DNA from: Notospermus geniculatus
Lineage: Eukaryota > Nemertea > Pilidiophora > Heteronemertea > Lineidae
Assembly (NCBI GenBank): GCA_002633025.1
Contig: NMRB01000117.1
Location: 99,508 to 163,507, forward strand
Direction: 5' to 3'
DNA length: 64,000 bases
The notes below the pieces were generated by a model. The model made no database searches. It worked only from the letters and a program-made list of their open reading frames with translations, and was not told the origin of the DNA. Of this stretch, positions 48,301-58,425 are shown piece after piece. The translations under genes and the position numbers were made by a program. Every line of letters begins with the position of its first letter. The stretch's first letter is position 1.

Positions 48301-49971
48301 AGTGACGGGATTTTTTAAACAACCAATGTTCTGGGGGATTACCAAAAGGGTTTTATAATAGAACGATGGGATTTAAGGTGTTTAAGGGTCTACTTTTCCT
48401 TTTTAATAGACTTTAGGGAGCAAATGTTTGTCCAATAACTTAAGAAATTACTCGTTTCTTGCACTTTAATCTCCGAACACAAGTATTTTGTGAAGGTTCG
48501 CAATCGCAAGAGAAAATAAACAAGAAAAAATCCACACTCCAACACCAGGAATTTGCCTTGGCAAATCACTAAGGTTACGAAATTGGGAAAGCGAATTATG
48601 GTACATTGTATTATGATTAATTCCCAATAAAAATCCATTAGTGGATTCTAGACTGATTTTCTAAGCCTATTACAAACGTAATACGATTGTTATATCGTCA
48701 TGAAAATTCGTGAAACGTTCTAAAACACGGGGCCATTTTGAATGTAAACAATCTCTCCCGTAATTGGGAAATATGTGATCAAAATATTAATCGTTTGGTC
48801 ATAATGTTTGTCCCAGGTGAACAAACTATACCGTGAGAGTGCGACATTATTTTTTCCCCACAGAGACTACTGCTACACACTTTATTGATGTTGTGTTTTA
48901 GATGGCATGATTTCGACCATATCAACGTTCTAAGCATACCATATTCGTTGAAAAATTGCCAACGACCGTGACATTCCACGACCCCCCACTGCCTTTCGTA
49001 CACTGGAATCTCCATTTGGCAGCATTTCCACGCGCCTCATCCACAATGAGTGCTAAATTCGATATTTTTTTCGAGAGGTGGCGCTACTGTTGTTTCGTCT
49101 CCTAACGCCCTCTTCCAAACAAAGGGTCAGAGGCCTGCCCTCACTCGATTTGGAAGAGGCTTTGAGGCAGGGCAGTGCCAGAGATGTGAACATGGATCAG
49201 GTGATCCCACCTGAACAAAAACACAACAAAACCTACATTATTTTTGTGTGGGAAATAGTACATGTATATGTCTTTATTTATCCTTCCTTATATCAATGGT
49301 GAAATTTTGCTAACGATCAAATGGAAGCTCGATATTTAGCCGATACACCCTGTTTTATTTACACTAACTGACGTAAACACCAGTTAATCAGATGGTGAAG
49401 TTCATCATGATGATCGGGGCGAACCCCCGGGTAATTTGTTCCTCTTTACTGGAATCTACCCCAATCAGGATACACACTATCCTCCTGGAGTACCAATTAC
49501 CATATCGCCCGCGGGAAATTACGCGCCTGAGCTAATATTTCCGTTCGTTTGATACATCGTGCGCGCAACTTTGAACATCGTGTCGTCTGCGCAGTGTTTC
49601 AACATTCAGCAATTATTACAACTGTTAACAAAGGTCAGGTACAATATTAATACAGCGAGAAGGAGGGGAAAACGGACAGCATTTTATTGATATCTGCCAG
49701 GATATCCAATCATTCGTCTATTTCTCCCCCAGGCTAGGAACGTCAAGAGCGTTGATCACAAACATCAAGATTTCATATTGCGTTCCATCCACTTCGTGCT
49801 TCCAAAGCTTGCAAAGCCTTCCACAATATTTATACCTTGATAAAAAGTTTGTCTCCCGGAGGGAAAGGGGAATAAAAAAGGAAGGAAATAGATTGCTTTT
49901 GTCTCAAAGCGGTCGGAGGCATCAAAATTAGTTTCTTACACGCAGCAGCGACAACAACAACAACGCGCGGA
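45356..49971. other. intergenic or intronic stretch
   Basis: Notable items: three tandem ATATTCCGTT units near 46187-46220, a C run of about 17 at 46820, and a GC-richer block at 47640-47950. In that block the plus strand has overlapping open frames (from ATG 47646 and from MTMARGSTLRDIKHGFSQVG) without a clear donor. This could be a first exon or promoter. No gene can be affirmed. Confidence 0.35.
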
Positions 49972-50094
49972 ATGTCAGAGGTTGGTATAAAAAAGGAATT
50001 CAAGGCGAAACGAAAGGGACATTTTGAGGCAGAAGAATATGTTAAGTGGACAGATTTCATGAATTTTCTGAGAATCTCACGTGGTTTTTGGAAG
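49972..50094 (+). CDS. probable first coding exon (41 codons)
   Basis: ATG 49972 opens a frame MSEVGIKKEFKAKRKGHFEA...ending SRGFWK exactly at the donor AAG|GTAATTC (intron from 50095), phase 0. The composition is charged and soluble (KAKRKGHFEAEEYVKW) and the upstream 150 bp has CpGs and a CAACAACAACA run typical of a 5' UTR. The frame would otherwise read on to a stop at 50217, giving 81 aa. No downstream exon could be identified. Unrecognised. Confidence 0.4.
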
Positions 50095-52091
50095 GTAATT
50101 CTAGCGTCAAAGAATCAATGCCCAGAGTATCATGTGACAAAGGCAGGCCTGGACACGTCCGGTTCATTTTTGATGCCACCGAGGTCGTTTTTGTCCGTAT
50201 TTATGTATCTGAGGTAATATCAATCCCGAGATGTGTTTAATTTCCTGCTACAAAATACAATAAACCTTATCACAGTATTCAATATTTGGCATCACATCAG
50301 AGTTCGCATCATAACCACTGAATCCAACACAAAGATGTCTTTGAGGTCGTCAAGAAGTTAATTCGCTCATTTCCGAACAATGTAACCTGACGGAGCAAAA
50401 TTAACCCGACGGCAAATACAGCAAAAAACGAAGTATTAATAACCGCATCGACTACAAACCGCAGATCAAATCGAGTAGAAGAGACATTAATCTTTAAGCT
50501 GTGATTAATATCCAGAACAGGAAAACCGCTCGTCGTCTTCTCGGTTCACGGAAACTGCCGAATCATCCACNGAAACGGCCCCCGCGATTTATAATCCAAT
50601 GCAAGAAATAAATGTTGTTAAACTGGCCACTGGCTTGAAGTGACTTGCCGTATAATGCGTAATGAAGAAATCAATGATATGACTCCATTAGCCTACCGAA
50701 TAGATTTATAGCTTGGGGCTACCATGCCCGAGGTGTTTGTCACCCGGTGTAGATCTCATGCGCTGCTTGGAGATGTCCGGATAACTACTCCAGCCTCGGG
50801 CCGGACTATCATTCATTAAGTTAAGTGCAAACTGTTGTCAGGCTTTCTTGAGCTGGGGAAGCAGTTATGAAACAATCTACGCTGTAGCTTGAAGCTGTAA
50901 CTTCGTTTAAAACAAGGTGATTTGATTTTTATTAGTCTCATTGAACCATTACGTACGACAATTCCCTCATGGGCAGTATACACGAGCATGAGAACCACAG
51001 CGAACGGACCGGTACGGTGTGACAGGATCGGCTAATCCCCACAACGAATGGTCCGGTTCAAAATCCAAACAAAGGGCATATTTTAGTTTTCTTGCCAGCC
51101 ATGCCCTTCCTACGGTGGCAATACCATAAATCAGGGAGCTAAGAGTATAACACTGTTAGGCATATGCTACTGCATGTATTTCAGCCTTGGTGGACGAAAT
51201 ACTTAGCTTACGTTACATAACTTCTTTGTTGCTTTAATCCCCACTTAGGCACTCTCCTTTTGCCACCAAGTTTTAACCCAAAAGGGCCTATAGGATTGAG
51301 AAGTGCCGTTTAGTCTGTATGTATGTAGCTATGTAAGGATTTCAAAATAAATCGACCAACAAAATTTCTTTTTTTACCTAAGCCTACACAAATCTGACTT
51401 CTTTTAGGCTTATATTGACATTGTATACAAGTCATGTACCAAGCCTTTGGTATGTCCATTGTATATACAGGTCTATATGGTTAGTATTGGTCACTGGTTA
51501 AACAATGTCAAGTACTTTTATAAATCCATACAGAGATCGATATCGTCATATTAAAGCGATCATGAAACGACTAATCGATACTGCTTAACAATACTGGGAA
51601 ACAATTCGTTTGGGCAAGGAGGTTCTCTGGCCAAAAGGTTAGAATTGTTGGTCCAAAGAGATTCCTTCAGATGGTTTCAGAATCTTGCCAGTGAAAAGCT
51701 ATTCCGGTAGGGACAGTCTTGCTGTTAGTGGTTTCAGTGTCTTTGCTATCTCGACATTCGGATGAATCATTATCCACCGAGATGACGGCACAGGAGTTCT
51801 TTCCAGCGTTTGAAACGAAAGTAATAGGAGCAGTCAGCCGGGCGTGTTGCCAAAAGATGGCAGCACAGTTCGAGCGGATCAATACAAAAGAAACTTCTCT
51901 TGATTGGTGCACAATCAGGAATGAAAGTCTTGGAAGACCTTTGGGTCAAATTACAGTAAAGCACGACATGAAGGTGTTCGTTTTGCATGCCCCTCTGGGC
52001 TGGGTGATGAGTACGAAATAATCTACAACTACAAGCTAAAGGTTTCGACAAGGATATTCTACGAAACAAAAAGAGAACCACCACTCTCCAA
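50095..52091. other. non-coding stretch
   Basis: It may hold the 3' UTR of the minus-strand ankyrin gene. A plus-strand ORF at 51719-52021 lacks splice support. An N is at 50571. Confidence 0.35.
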
Positions 52092-53291
52092 TCATTGCAC
52101 CGATATCGACCGTGCGCTTTCTTCCTCCTGTATTGGAGAATGAAACGCCAGCCTCGTCTTCATTCCTAATCCACCGTGGCCGCACGTCGACGGTACGGAG
52201 TGTCGTATCGTGAACGTTTCTCCTCCTGCAACCGTGATTGGTCTTTGAGCCTGTTGATATGAATATATCTTGAAAAGAGCTCTCATGTCCCCCTTTATCG
52301 TATGCATTACTGTCTTCGACCGGACTGGAGGGGCGGACATCGCGAGGAGCTTGGCAGACGATGGCTCCAGCCTGGTTGGTCTTGACCTCTGCGGGGCAGA
52401 CCGAGCCTTGCCCGTCTCTTGCATATCCTGAAGCTTCTCTATGAATCGTTGTCGAGGTTCCTTTCCATCTGTCAACTCGACAGCTTCGCTGGGGTGATGT
52501 CGATGTTCACTGTAGATCGCCGGCAACCTACCCGAATCCCACGGTATCCGAAAGGGCTCTGAAGACTTCACGTGGTTGCAGGTTGGCGATCTAGACCGCC
52601 TGTAGATGTCCCCCAACTTCTGTCTTGGTTTTTGGTTCAGGGATTCGCAACTCGAAGATCGGTACTTTGTGAACTGATCATGAAGGCTGCTGCTGTTGGT
52701 AGCCCATTCATGGGCATTGAAGAAGAATTCATGGTCCCGTACAGTGGCCGAAGCACCTCCTTCAGTTAGTACGATATAAGCTGAATTATAGTTACCATAT
52801 TTGGCGGCAAGAAGCAACGCCGAGTATCCAAGATTGTTCCTGGCGTCAACTCCCAACCCGAACTTTATCAAAGTTTTGATCACCATCTCGACGACGGCAG
52901 TATTCCCACTCATTGCTGCATGAATCAGGGGCGTGTTCCCATCATTGTCCGGTTCGTTTATATCCAAAACATCCTCATTTAAGATACTACGGACGATCTT
53001 CTCTCGTCCTCTCATACAAGCGTACGCCAAAGCAGTCCGACCCATATTGTCCCGATGGTTCAGCTTCGCGCCAGCACGGATGAAAATCTTGGCCATTTTA
53101 TATCCATCTTCCTCGTTCTCAAGCAAAGCAGCCAGCATCAGCGGTGCTCGACCGTACATGTCCCTGCAGTTGACGTTAGCATGATGCTTGGAGACGAGGA
53201 GCCTCACTTGCCGAAGTCTCTCATCCAACACAGCCTGATGGAGGGCAGTCTTGACAGGCCGCTTGGCCTGTAGCACTTGGGCAGTAGCCAT
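52092..53291 (-). CDS. ankyrin-repeat protein, 399 aa, single exon
   Basis: Intact intronless frame from ATG 53291 (MATAQVLQAKRPVKTALHQA). Five ankyrin repeats by eye: about 14-42, 43-79 (RDMYGRAPLMLAALLENEED), 80-113 (RDNMGRTALAYACMRGREKI), 114-150 (PDNDGNTPLIHAAMSGNTAV) and 151-184 (RNNLGYSALLLAAKYGNYNS). Each has the xGxTPLxxAA helix-turn signature. A conserved-looking cap RDHEFFFNAHEWA follows. Residues 200-399 are Arg/Ser/Pro-rich and probably disordered, with a short motif MKTRLAFHSPIQEEE near the end. Ankyrin repeats bind other proteins. The partner is unknown. I cannot match it to a named vertebrate ANKRD gene. A CRE/TATA-like promoter lies about 160 bp upstream. Confidence 0.9.
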   Translation of the reverse strand: MATAQVLQAKRPVKTALHQAVLDERLRQVRLLVSKHHANVNCRDMYGRAPLMLAALLENEEDGYKMAKIFIRAGAKLNHRDNMGRTALAYACMRGREKIVRSILNEDVLDINEPDNDGNTPLIHAAMSGNTAVVEMVIKTLIKFGLGVDARNNLGYSALLLAAKYGNYNSAYIVLTEGGASATVRDHEFFFNAHEWATNSSSLHDQFTKYRSSSCESLNQKPRQKLGDIYRRSRSPTCNHVKSSEPFRIPWDSGRLPAIYSEHRHHPSEAVELTDGKEPRQRFIEKLQDMQETGKARSAPQRSRPTRLEPSSAKLLAMSAPPVRSKTVMHTIKGDMRALFKIYSYQQAQRPITVAGGETFTIRHSVPSTCGHGGLGMKTRLAFHSPIQEEESARSISVQ

Positions 53292-53446
53292 ATTCGTAGA
53301 TACAGTGTCCTCTCAAACCATTTCCTTTCGCGGTAAGCAAAATTCCTGTCCGTTTGTTGACTTGGATTACAGAACCGTCTCCCACGGCAGCACACAATCC
53401 TTTACTTAAAATTGGCTAAGGTATACATGTAAGTCCACGGAAATCA

Positions 53447-53468
53447 GTATATATACGTCATACGTGGC
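53447..53468 (-). promoter_or_regulatory. CRE/TATA-like core promoter of the ankyrin gene
   Basis: On the minus strand, CACGTATGACGTATATATAC places a CRE-like TGACGTA directly before a TATATATA box. The TATA lies about 160 bases upstream of the ankyrin ATG, so transcription would start near 53420 and leave a 5' UTR of about 130 bases. Inferred from sequence only. Confidence 0.4.
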
Positions 53469-54125
53469 TACGGCTGTGAAGTCATTAACTTGTATTGTCC
53501 AGATTTATCAATCCTTGGCGTTAGCTAGCATGCAGTTCGTGTTGTAATTGAGCGCAAATAGATCGTGTGGTATGTCATTATCAACGCTTCGTGGGCCGAG
53601 GACGACGACACGTCGGGGCCGTTTCAGGGAACGGTTAGTCACAATACTTGTATCAAACGACAATCGTCTATAAATCAAAGTCATCGTTCGATTCGACCTG
53701 TAATCCACGGTGTGCTTCATAAAAAGATAAAATGATCAAATAAATAATATTTCGATGACGTTGTTGATCGATCTGCACCTGTGTCTTCGTCGAACTTCTG
53801 CAATTATCGGTCGGAAAAATCCAATCCGGACACTCACCATTTCGTCATAAAGATACCATAAAAACTGATTGAATCGTTAGTAATTTCGATCCGGGAATGT
53901 GCTAAGTGCATAAACATTCAAGTATGAGCATGCAGACGATGATTTTTTTTCACGTTTTGTGGACAACTAACTGTGTTCCTGCATTGAAAGTTTCCAGATC
54001 CCGGGGCGATACCCGCCAAATCCAATGAACCACTTTCTCTAAAACATATTTTCACTCAGAAAAAGTAAAGCTACGCGTAATTACTTACAATTGCCAACAC
54101 ATCTAACATAATAAAACGGAGATTA
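53469..54125. other. non-coding stretch upstream of the ankyrin gene
   Basis: No gene or repeat recognised. A minus-strand ORF at 53508-53720 has no support. Confidence 0.4.
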
Positions 54126-54129
54126 ATGG

Positions 54130-54207
54130 AATCGAATAAAAAAAGCACGGATTGCTCCACATTCATGATAATACGGCCAAAAAAGAAACACGTCCCTGGG
54201 TGGGCTC

Positions 54208-54258
<51 letters not shown>

Positions 54259-54300
54259 AGAGACCGCGGTGGTCACTCGGCGCAGCTGATGGTTCACACC
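54130..54300. repeat. tRNA-Asn duplicated segment, copy A
   Basis: Homology with copy B (about 55790-55958) extends beyond the tRNA. The left flank has AATCGAATAAAAAAAG and GGAT(T/C)GCTCCA blocks plus GAAACACG, and the right flank has GGCGCAGCTGATGGTTCACA. The duplication therefore involved about 170 bp of DNA, not retroposition of the RNA. Confidence 0.75.
54191..54264 (-). tRNA. tRNA-Asn (GTT)
   Basis: 74 nt on the minus strand. The acceptor stem GTCTCTG pairs with CAGGGAC, with discriminator G. The anticodon loop CTGTTAA gives anticodon GTT. The T arm is GGTGGTTCGAGCCCACC, and A-box and B-box promoters are intact. A TTTTTT Pol III terminator follows a few bases downstream (54177-54182 region). 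No intron. Confidence 0.95.
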
Positions 54301-55061
54301 TTTTGAAACGGTGGATTTATACCTGCTGCGCAGACGTCACCAAAAACGTTTTTTTCATGCAGATTTTAGCAAAAAATGGAAAGAAGCCCCCAAGTCAATA
54401 AAGCTAGCCCAGGGATTAGCCTGCCGGCCTTTAATTTCCTTTACAAGACTCCAACAAATGAAACGTCCCCTGTTTGACCGACCGACACATTTGATATATA
54501 TACACTTAATTGATTATTACTTTTGTCATTATCATGTCATGACATCGTGGTGACATTAAATAGGCTCACAGAAGTAATGTCATCGTACCCGGGTTACGGT
54601 CATGATCACGTACAGCCAGGACAGGAAAACCGACAATGACAACGAATCACTTCACTTATGATTATGCATTGGCCGTTAATAAATTTTTTATGCTACGTTG
54701 GTCGTATAAATTATAAATTTTGCGGGTTCCTGTGTATGTCCACAGAAACTATAATGTGTCCTCTTGCGTGACATTAACCCTTCAAACTCGCTTTGGGCGA
54801 ATTATGTACTTAGAATACGATTTCGTTATTCAGAATGTAAATTTGGTTTGCCCTGCTACAAGTTCATTATCAACCACGTTGGAGTCAAAGCTTTGCGTTG
54901 GAGTGGAACTGACGGATAAAACTGCCAACTCCAATCCGTAATACCACTTTCACACTGGGGACCCCACAGTGACTTTTCAACGGTGAAGCGAACTGTCCTC
55001 GAGGCGAAAACCCTCGGACGCCTAAGCCTATTGTCCCAGGTCTTTGGCGTATTTACAACGC
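54301..55061. other. spacer between tRNA genes
   Basis: No gene recognised. ORFs at 54311-54553 and 54720-54941 have no splice or homology support. Confidence 0.45.
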
Positions 55062-55133
55062 GGCCTGTTGGTCTAGCGGTATGATTCTCGCTTTGGGTGC
55101 GAGAGGCCCCGGGTTCGAATCCCGGACAGGCCC
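55062..55133 (+). tRNA. tRNA-Pro (TGG)
   Basis: 72 nt. The acceptor stem GGCCTGT pairs with ACAGGCC, with discriminator C. The anticodon arm is CTCGC-TTTGGGT-GCGAG with anticodon TGG. The T arm is CCGGGTTCGAATCCCGG. The A box GGTCTAGCGGT is intact and a T7 terminator follows at about 55139. Orientation is opposite to the flanking tRNA-Asn genes. Confidence 0.95.
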
Positions 55134-55512
55134 GACAATTTTTTTATTTCATATATCGGTCTCTCAAAGCAGGATTAATCGACACGAAGGCCGAATATAT
55201 TTTTTTTGTATCAATGCCCATACAAAACATGGGGGAATTCATCGGCTTACGACTTCAAAATTACCGCTGTCGAACAACAGGAAACTCTGCTCTCCACCCA
55301 GGAAGGCTTGACAGAGGCCATGATTCGCCAGTTAGGTGGATAGTTCCATTTTCCAGCCGAGGTCAAGGAGTGACCACCTTGACTCTTGATCGTGGGGGTA
55401 GAGTAGGCCTATACTCTTCCCCTAGGCGGACGTAATGCGTTCGGTGCCTCATTTCTCTAACATTCCACACAGAAAAAGCAAAGTCAACGCGTTTTAAGGA
55501 AGTAAGAAATAA

Positions 55513-55715
55513 AAGTGGGAAATGTTGCACTTTTGCGCGAATTTTTCAATTTCTCAAATTGGGGTGAATTTTTTTTCCATTTTGAGAAATATCAGTCGAA
55601 AAATCAGACAAAATGCCGTCATGTCATTTCAAGAAAATTTCTCAAAATGGGAAAAAATTCTTTCCCAATTTGAGAAATTGAAAAAAATCACGCAAAAGTG
55701 CCAAAATTCCCACTT
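55513..55715. mobile_element. about 200-bp hairpin MITE
   Basis: The left arm runs from AAGTGGGAAATG through GCACTTTTGCG, CAATTTCTCAAATTGGG and CCATTTTGAGAAAT. It is mirrored by the right arm ending CCCACTT at 55715. Arms are about 75-80 bp with small indels around a loop of about 45 bp. The plus-strand ORF at 55522-55782 crosses it. Target duplication unclear. Confidence 0.85.
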
Positions 55716-55789
55716 CTTACATGTACATGTATTTTCCAGTTTTATTTCTTACTCTCTAAAGCAGATTATCGAATCAAATTAAAAATTCG

Positions 55790-55863
55790 AATCGAAAAAA
55801 AGTTACGGATCGCTCCATGTTCACGAAGGTAGACAAAAAGGAAACACGTCCCTGGGTGGGCTC

Positions 55864-55914
<51 letters not shown>

Positions 55915-55958
55915 AGAGACCGCGCTGGGCATGGGGCGCAGCTGATGGTTCACAGGTT
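55790..55958. repeat. tRNA-Asn duplicated segment, copy B
   Basis: Second copy of the segment described at about 54130-54300. The flanks have diverged more than the tRNA itself, as expected if selection maintains the tRNA. Confidence 0.75.
55847..55920 (-). tRNA. tRNA-Asn (GTT), second copy
   Basis: Identical in all 74 positions to the gene at 54191-54264, with intact A and B boxes and a TTTTT terminator just downstream (minus sense, about 55836-55840). Confidence 0.95.
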
Positions 55959-56655
55959 TTGATTTGGGGGTATATATATGGAGATTACTTGCTGCATTGA
56001 ATTTCCTTTGCTTTCTCATTAATCTATTTGAAATATCTTTAAAAGTTCACGTATATACGCGAGGACGACATGCGAGTCATTAGAGAATGGTTCAATTTTG
56101 TCCTTGATTCGGCGAAATAACTGTATCCAAGACAGCAACGCACGTGGGTAATTTCAGGGATTATGCGACTAATATTGTGTCGATTGAACAACATAACTGC
56201 GATCTAACCAAATTGTACTGAGTGTATTAAAGCTTGAGCCTCTCCCTAAGTCGCTATCACATTGTGGGCATCATGGTAAACTAATGCTACACGTGGAATT
56301 ATCTTCAAACTTTGGATAAGATATTGTCAACAGTTTCGATAATATCTTCTCCGTCTTTTCAATCCACATCATAAGAAGCTTTCATTTAATCCGTTTATGA
56401 TTCTGAAATCTGAATTTCTGCGCTCCCGAGTGTAAATATTTAGAAAATAAATCGAACCGATCCAATACCGATCTTCGGCTGTGAATCAATGGAAACTGTG
56501 ACCTTTCACCTCAGGAGGAAGATAATGCATCCCAGGATTTTGATTGGCTGAATATTCTGGAAGCCGTAGGGTATTAGTCCACCATATCATAACTGTATTT
56601 TCGATTAAAAATGATCGTTATTTCTGGTATTTTCAGATTAGCTAGGGAGATTTGT
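55959..56655. other. non-coding stretch
   Basis: Nothing recognised. Confidence 0.45.
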
Positions 56656-56801
56656 TTAGTAACCGCCGGCGCTGCTCGGAGCGGATTTGTGACTCAAGGA
56701 AGAGGGCACTTGTCGTCTGCTAGGACCACTGGCAATGAGAATTTTATTGGATTCGTCACATGCTTCAGCCGCGAGTCTAATCCGGCCGTCAATATCGGAA
56801 A
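56656..56801 (-). CDS. probable terminal coding exon
   Basis: The minus strand shows a strong acceptor (CATATTCGTTTTCTTAG, ending at 56802) and then a frame, after two bases of a split codon, reading SDIDGRIRLAAEACDESNKI...KSAPSSAGGY with stop at 56656-56658. It is CpG-rich against AT-rich flanks. The same frame is also open upstream into the presumed intron (to ATG 57141), so the acceptor is a judgement. About 47 residues, Ser-rich end, unrecognised. Earlier exons would lie above 56.8 kb. Confidence 0.45.
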
Positions 56802-56819
56802 CTAAGAAAACGAATATGA

Positions 56820-58175
56820 AACTGTTTGAAAACATTGACATTTCTCGCCGAGATTTACCCAGAGCTATGTCACCGCAGAATAATATCCATTTTGAGTAGG
56901 TATCAAGCGAGCTCGGAAAGGAAAGCAATAAATTTGAGATGAGATATTTAGAGGAGGAATGTGGCATTATTTCCTTATTGAATACCAGCATATCATATTG
57001 TACACCATCATGTTGGTATGGGATCATATCGGAAGCTGTGACGGCTTCTGTAGATTTCATAATGGCGACACAATATGAAAGCAAACATCGTGTGAGGGCA
57101 TGAAATAGACAAACGGACTCCTTCTTGAAGCGTGGACGCAAGAGTAGGGAAAAGAGGCGGTGACAGGGTTTCTACACTGCCAAAGTCGAAGATTGAGTTC
57201 CTACTGGTGACAAACTCGAAGAAGCGAAAGTACATGTAGGAGACAGCGCTTCAAAAACAGGCCTACTGCGTTCGGCCGTGTTTTGAATGTTTTAACCAAG
57301 TCCTTTTTGAAAGAGAATTCGTCAAAGGTTATTGCGTGAAACAAGCCGAGAGTAAAAAATGTGGATCATAGCTACGACGCTAGAGGGCAGCACACCCAAA
57401 CCAGGTCCTGTATAATGAACTCTTTTGTGTGAGAAATTGAACGAGCATACATGTGTACTCCAAGTTTACGTCATTTCTAACAAAACAAAACAAAAGCAAC
57501 CAACAACTTTGAGGCGTTTTTTTGCTTATCGTATCCGGACCATTTCATTTTACTGCCAATACAGTAATACCAGGTGGTTACCGTCGCAAATACATAGGCC
57601 TAGTGAACTGATATAATAAGCGCATCCACCACAAGCGTACCAAGCACTTCTCGAAAACTCAAAGTCCCACCCTCAGGCATGTGAAAATAAATACCCGTCT
57701 TAAACGCGATAAATTCTGAAGAAATTTGGATTTATGATTTCTCCTCAGGCAAATCTTGTATTTATTTCACCGGTGTTTACTCATTTAGAATCCAAAATAT
57801 CCCACCCGGACAATAACATATACATAATTTTTACAAAACGCCTTGAAATTTCATGATCTATTTAATTCTAATCCCTGATATGGGCGAAGAGATGATATGA
57901 AATAATTCAGGCGTGAGCTCACACGATTTAGATATAAACTCTCCACCCTGAGGTGATATTCACTGAACCGGTGCGGACATGATGATTAGTTTGAGCTAAG
58001 AACACTAGGGGCCGCTTGAATCGCTGAAGTGCCGACCCTCAACTTGGCCATCACGAGAATATCATTTTTCATATTCCCAGCAGTTTTTATGGGAACAATG
58101 CCACGTGTATCTTGGTGCTCTGTCAGCAGTCGACGTTTTGGTTTACTGAACAATTCGATGTTTTTATGAATCAAT
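56820..58175. other. presumed intron or intergenic DNA
   Basis: No further exon of the minus-strand gene could be placed with confidence. A minus-strand ORF at 57008-57235 is a weak possibility. Confidence 0.35.
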
Positions 58176-58425
58176 AATAATAATAATAATAATGGCGAGT
58201 TCTTATATAGCGCTTCATAGCGTATTACGCTCTCTAAGCGCTTCACACATTATTACCCCAGCCTATGATTCAGAAACCTTTCTGTAGAAACCAAAGGGCA
58301 GCCACAATATAGCGCACACGATGGACATTTCAGGCCAGTTGAGAGTTACAGAGTGGCACGGCCGGGGATCGAACCCACGATCTTCCGATCATGAGTCCAC
58401 AGCCCCAACCATTATGCCACCGCGC
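58172..58425 (-). mobile_element. full-length tRNA-derived SINE with (AAT)n tail
   Basis: Read on the minus strand, it begins GCGCGGTGGCATAATGGTTG (A-box region), with a B box GGGTTCGATCCCCGG about 45 bases on. It continues through a non-coding body and ends in a conserved AGCGCTATATAAGAACTCGC segment followed by an ATT/AAT microsatellite (about 58172-58193). This architecture matches SINEs widespread in marine invertebrates. Confidence 0.85.

Noticed and set aside
56656-57141. Whole 161-codon minus-strand ORF taken as a single-exon gene
   Set aside because: Only the last 47 codons have coding-like composition and they begin exactly after a strong acceptor. The upstream part is AT-rich and irregular.
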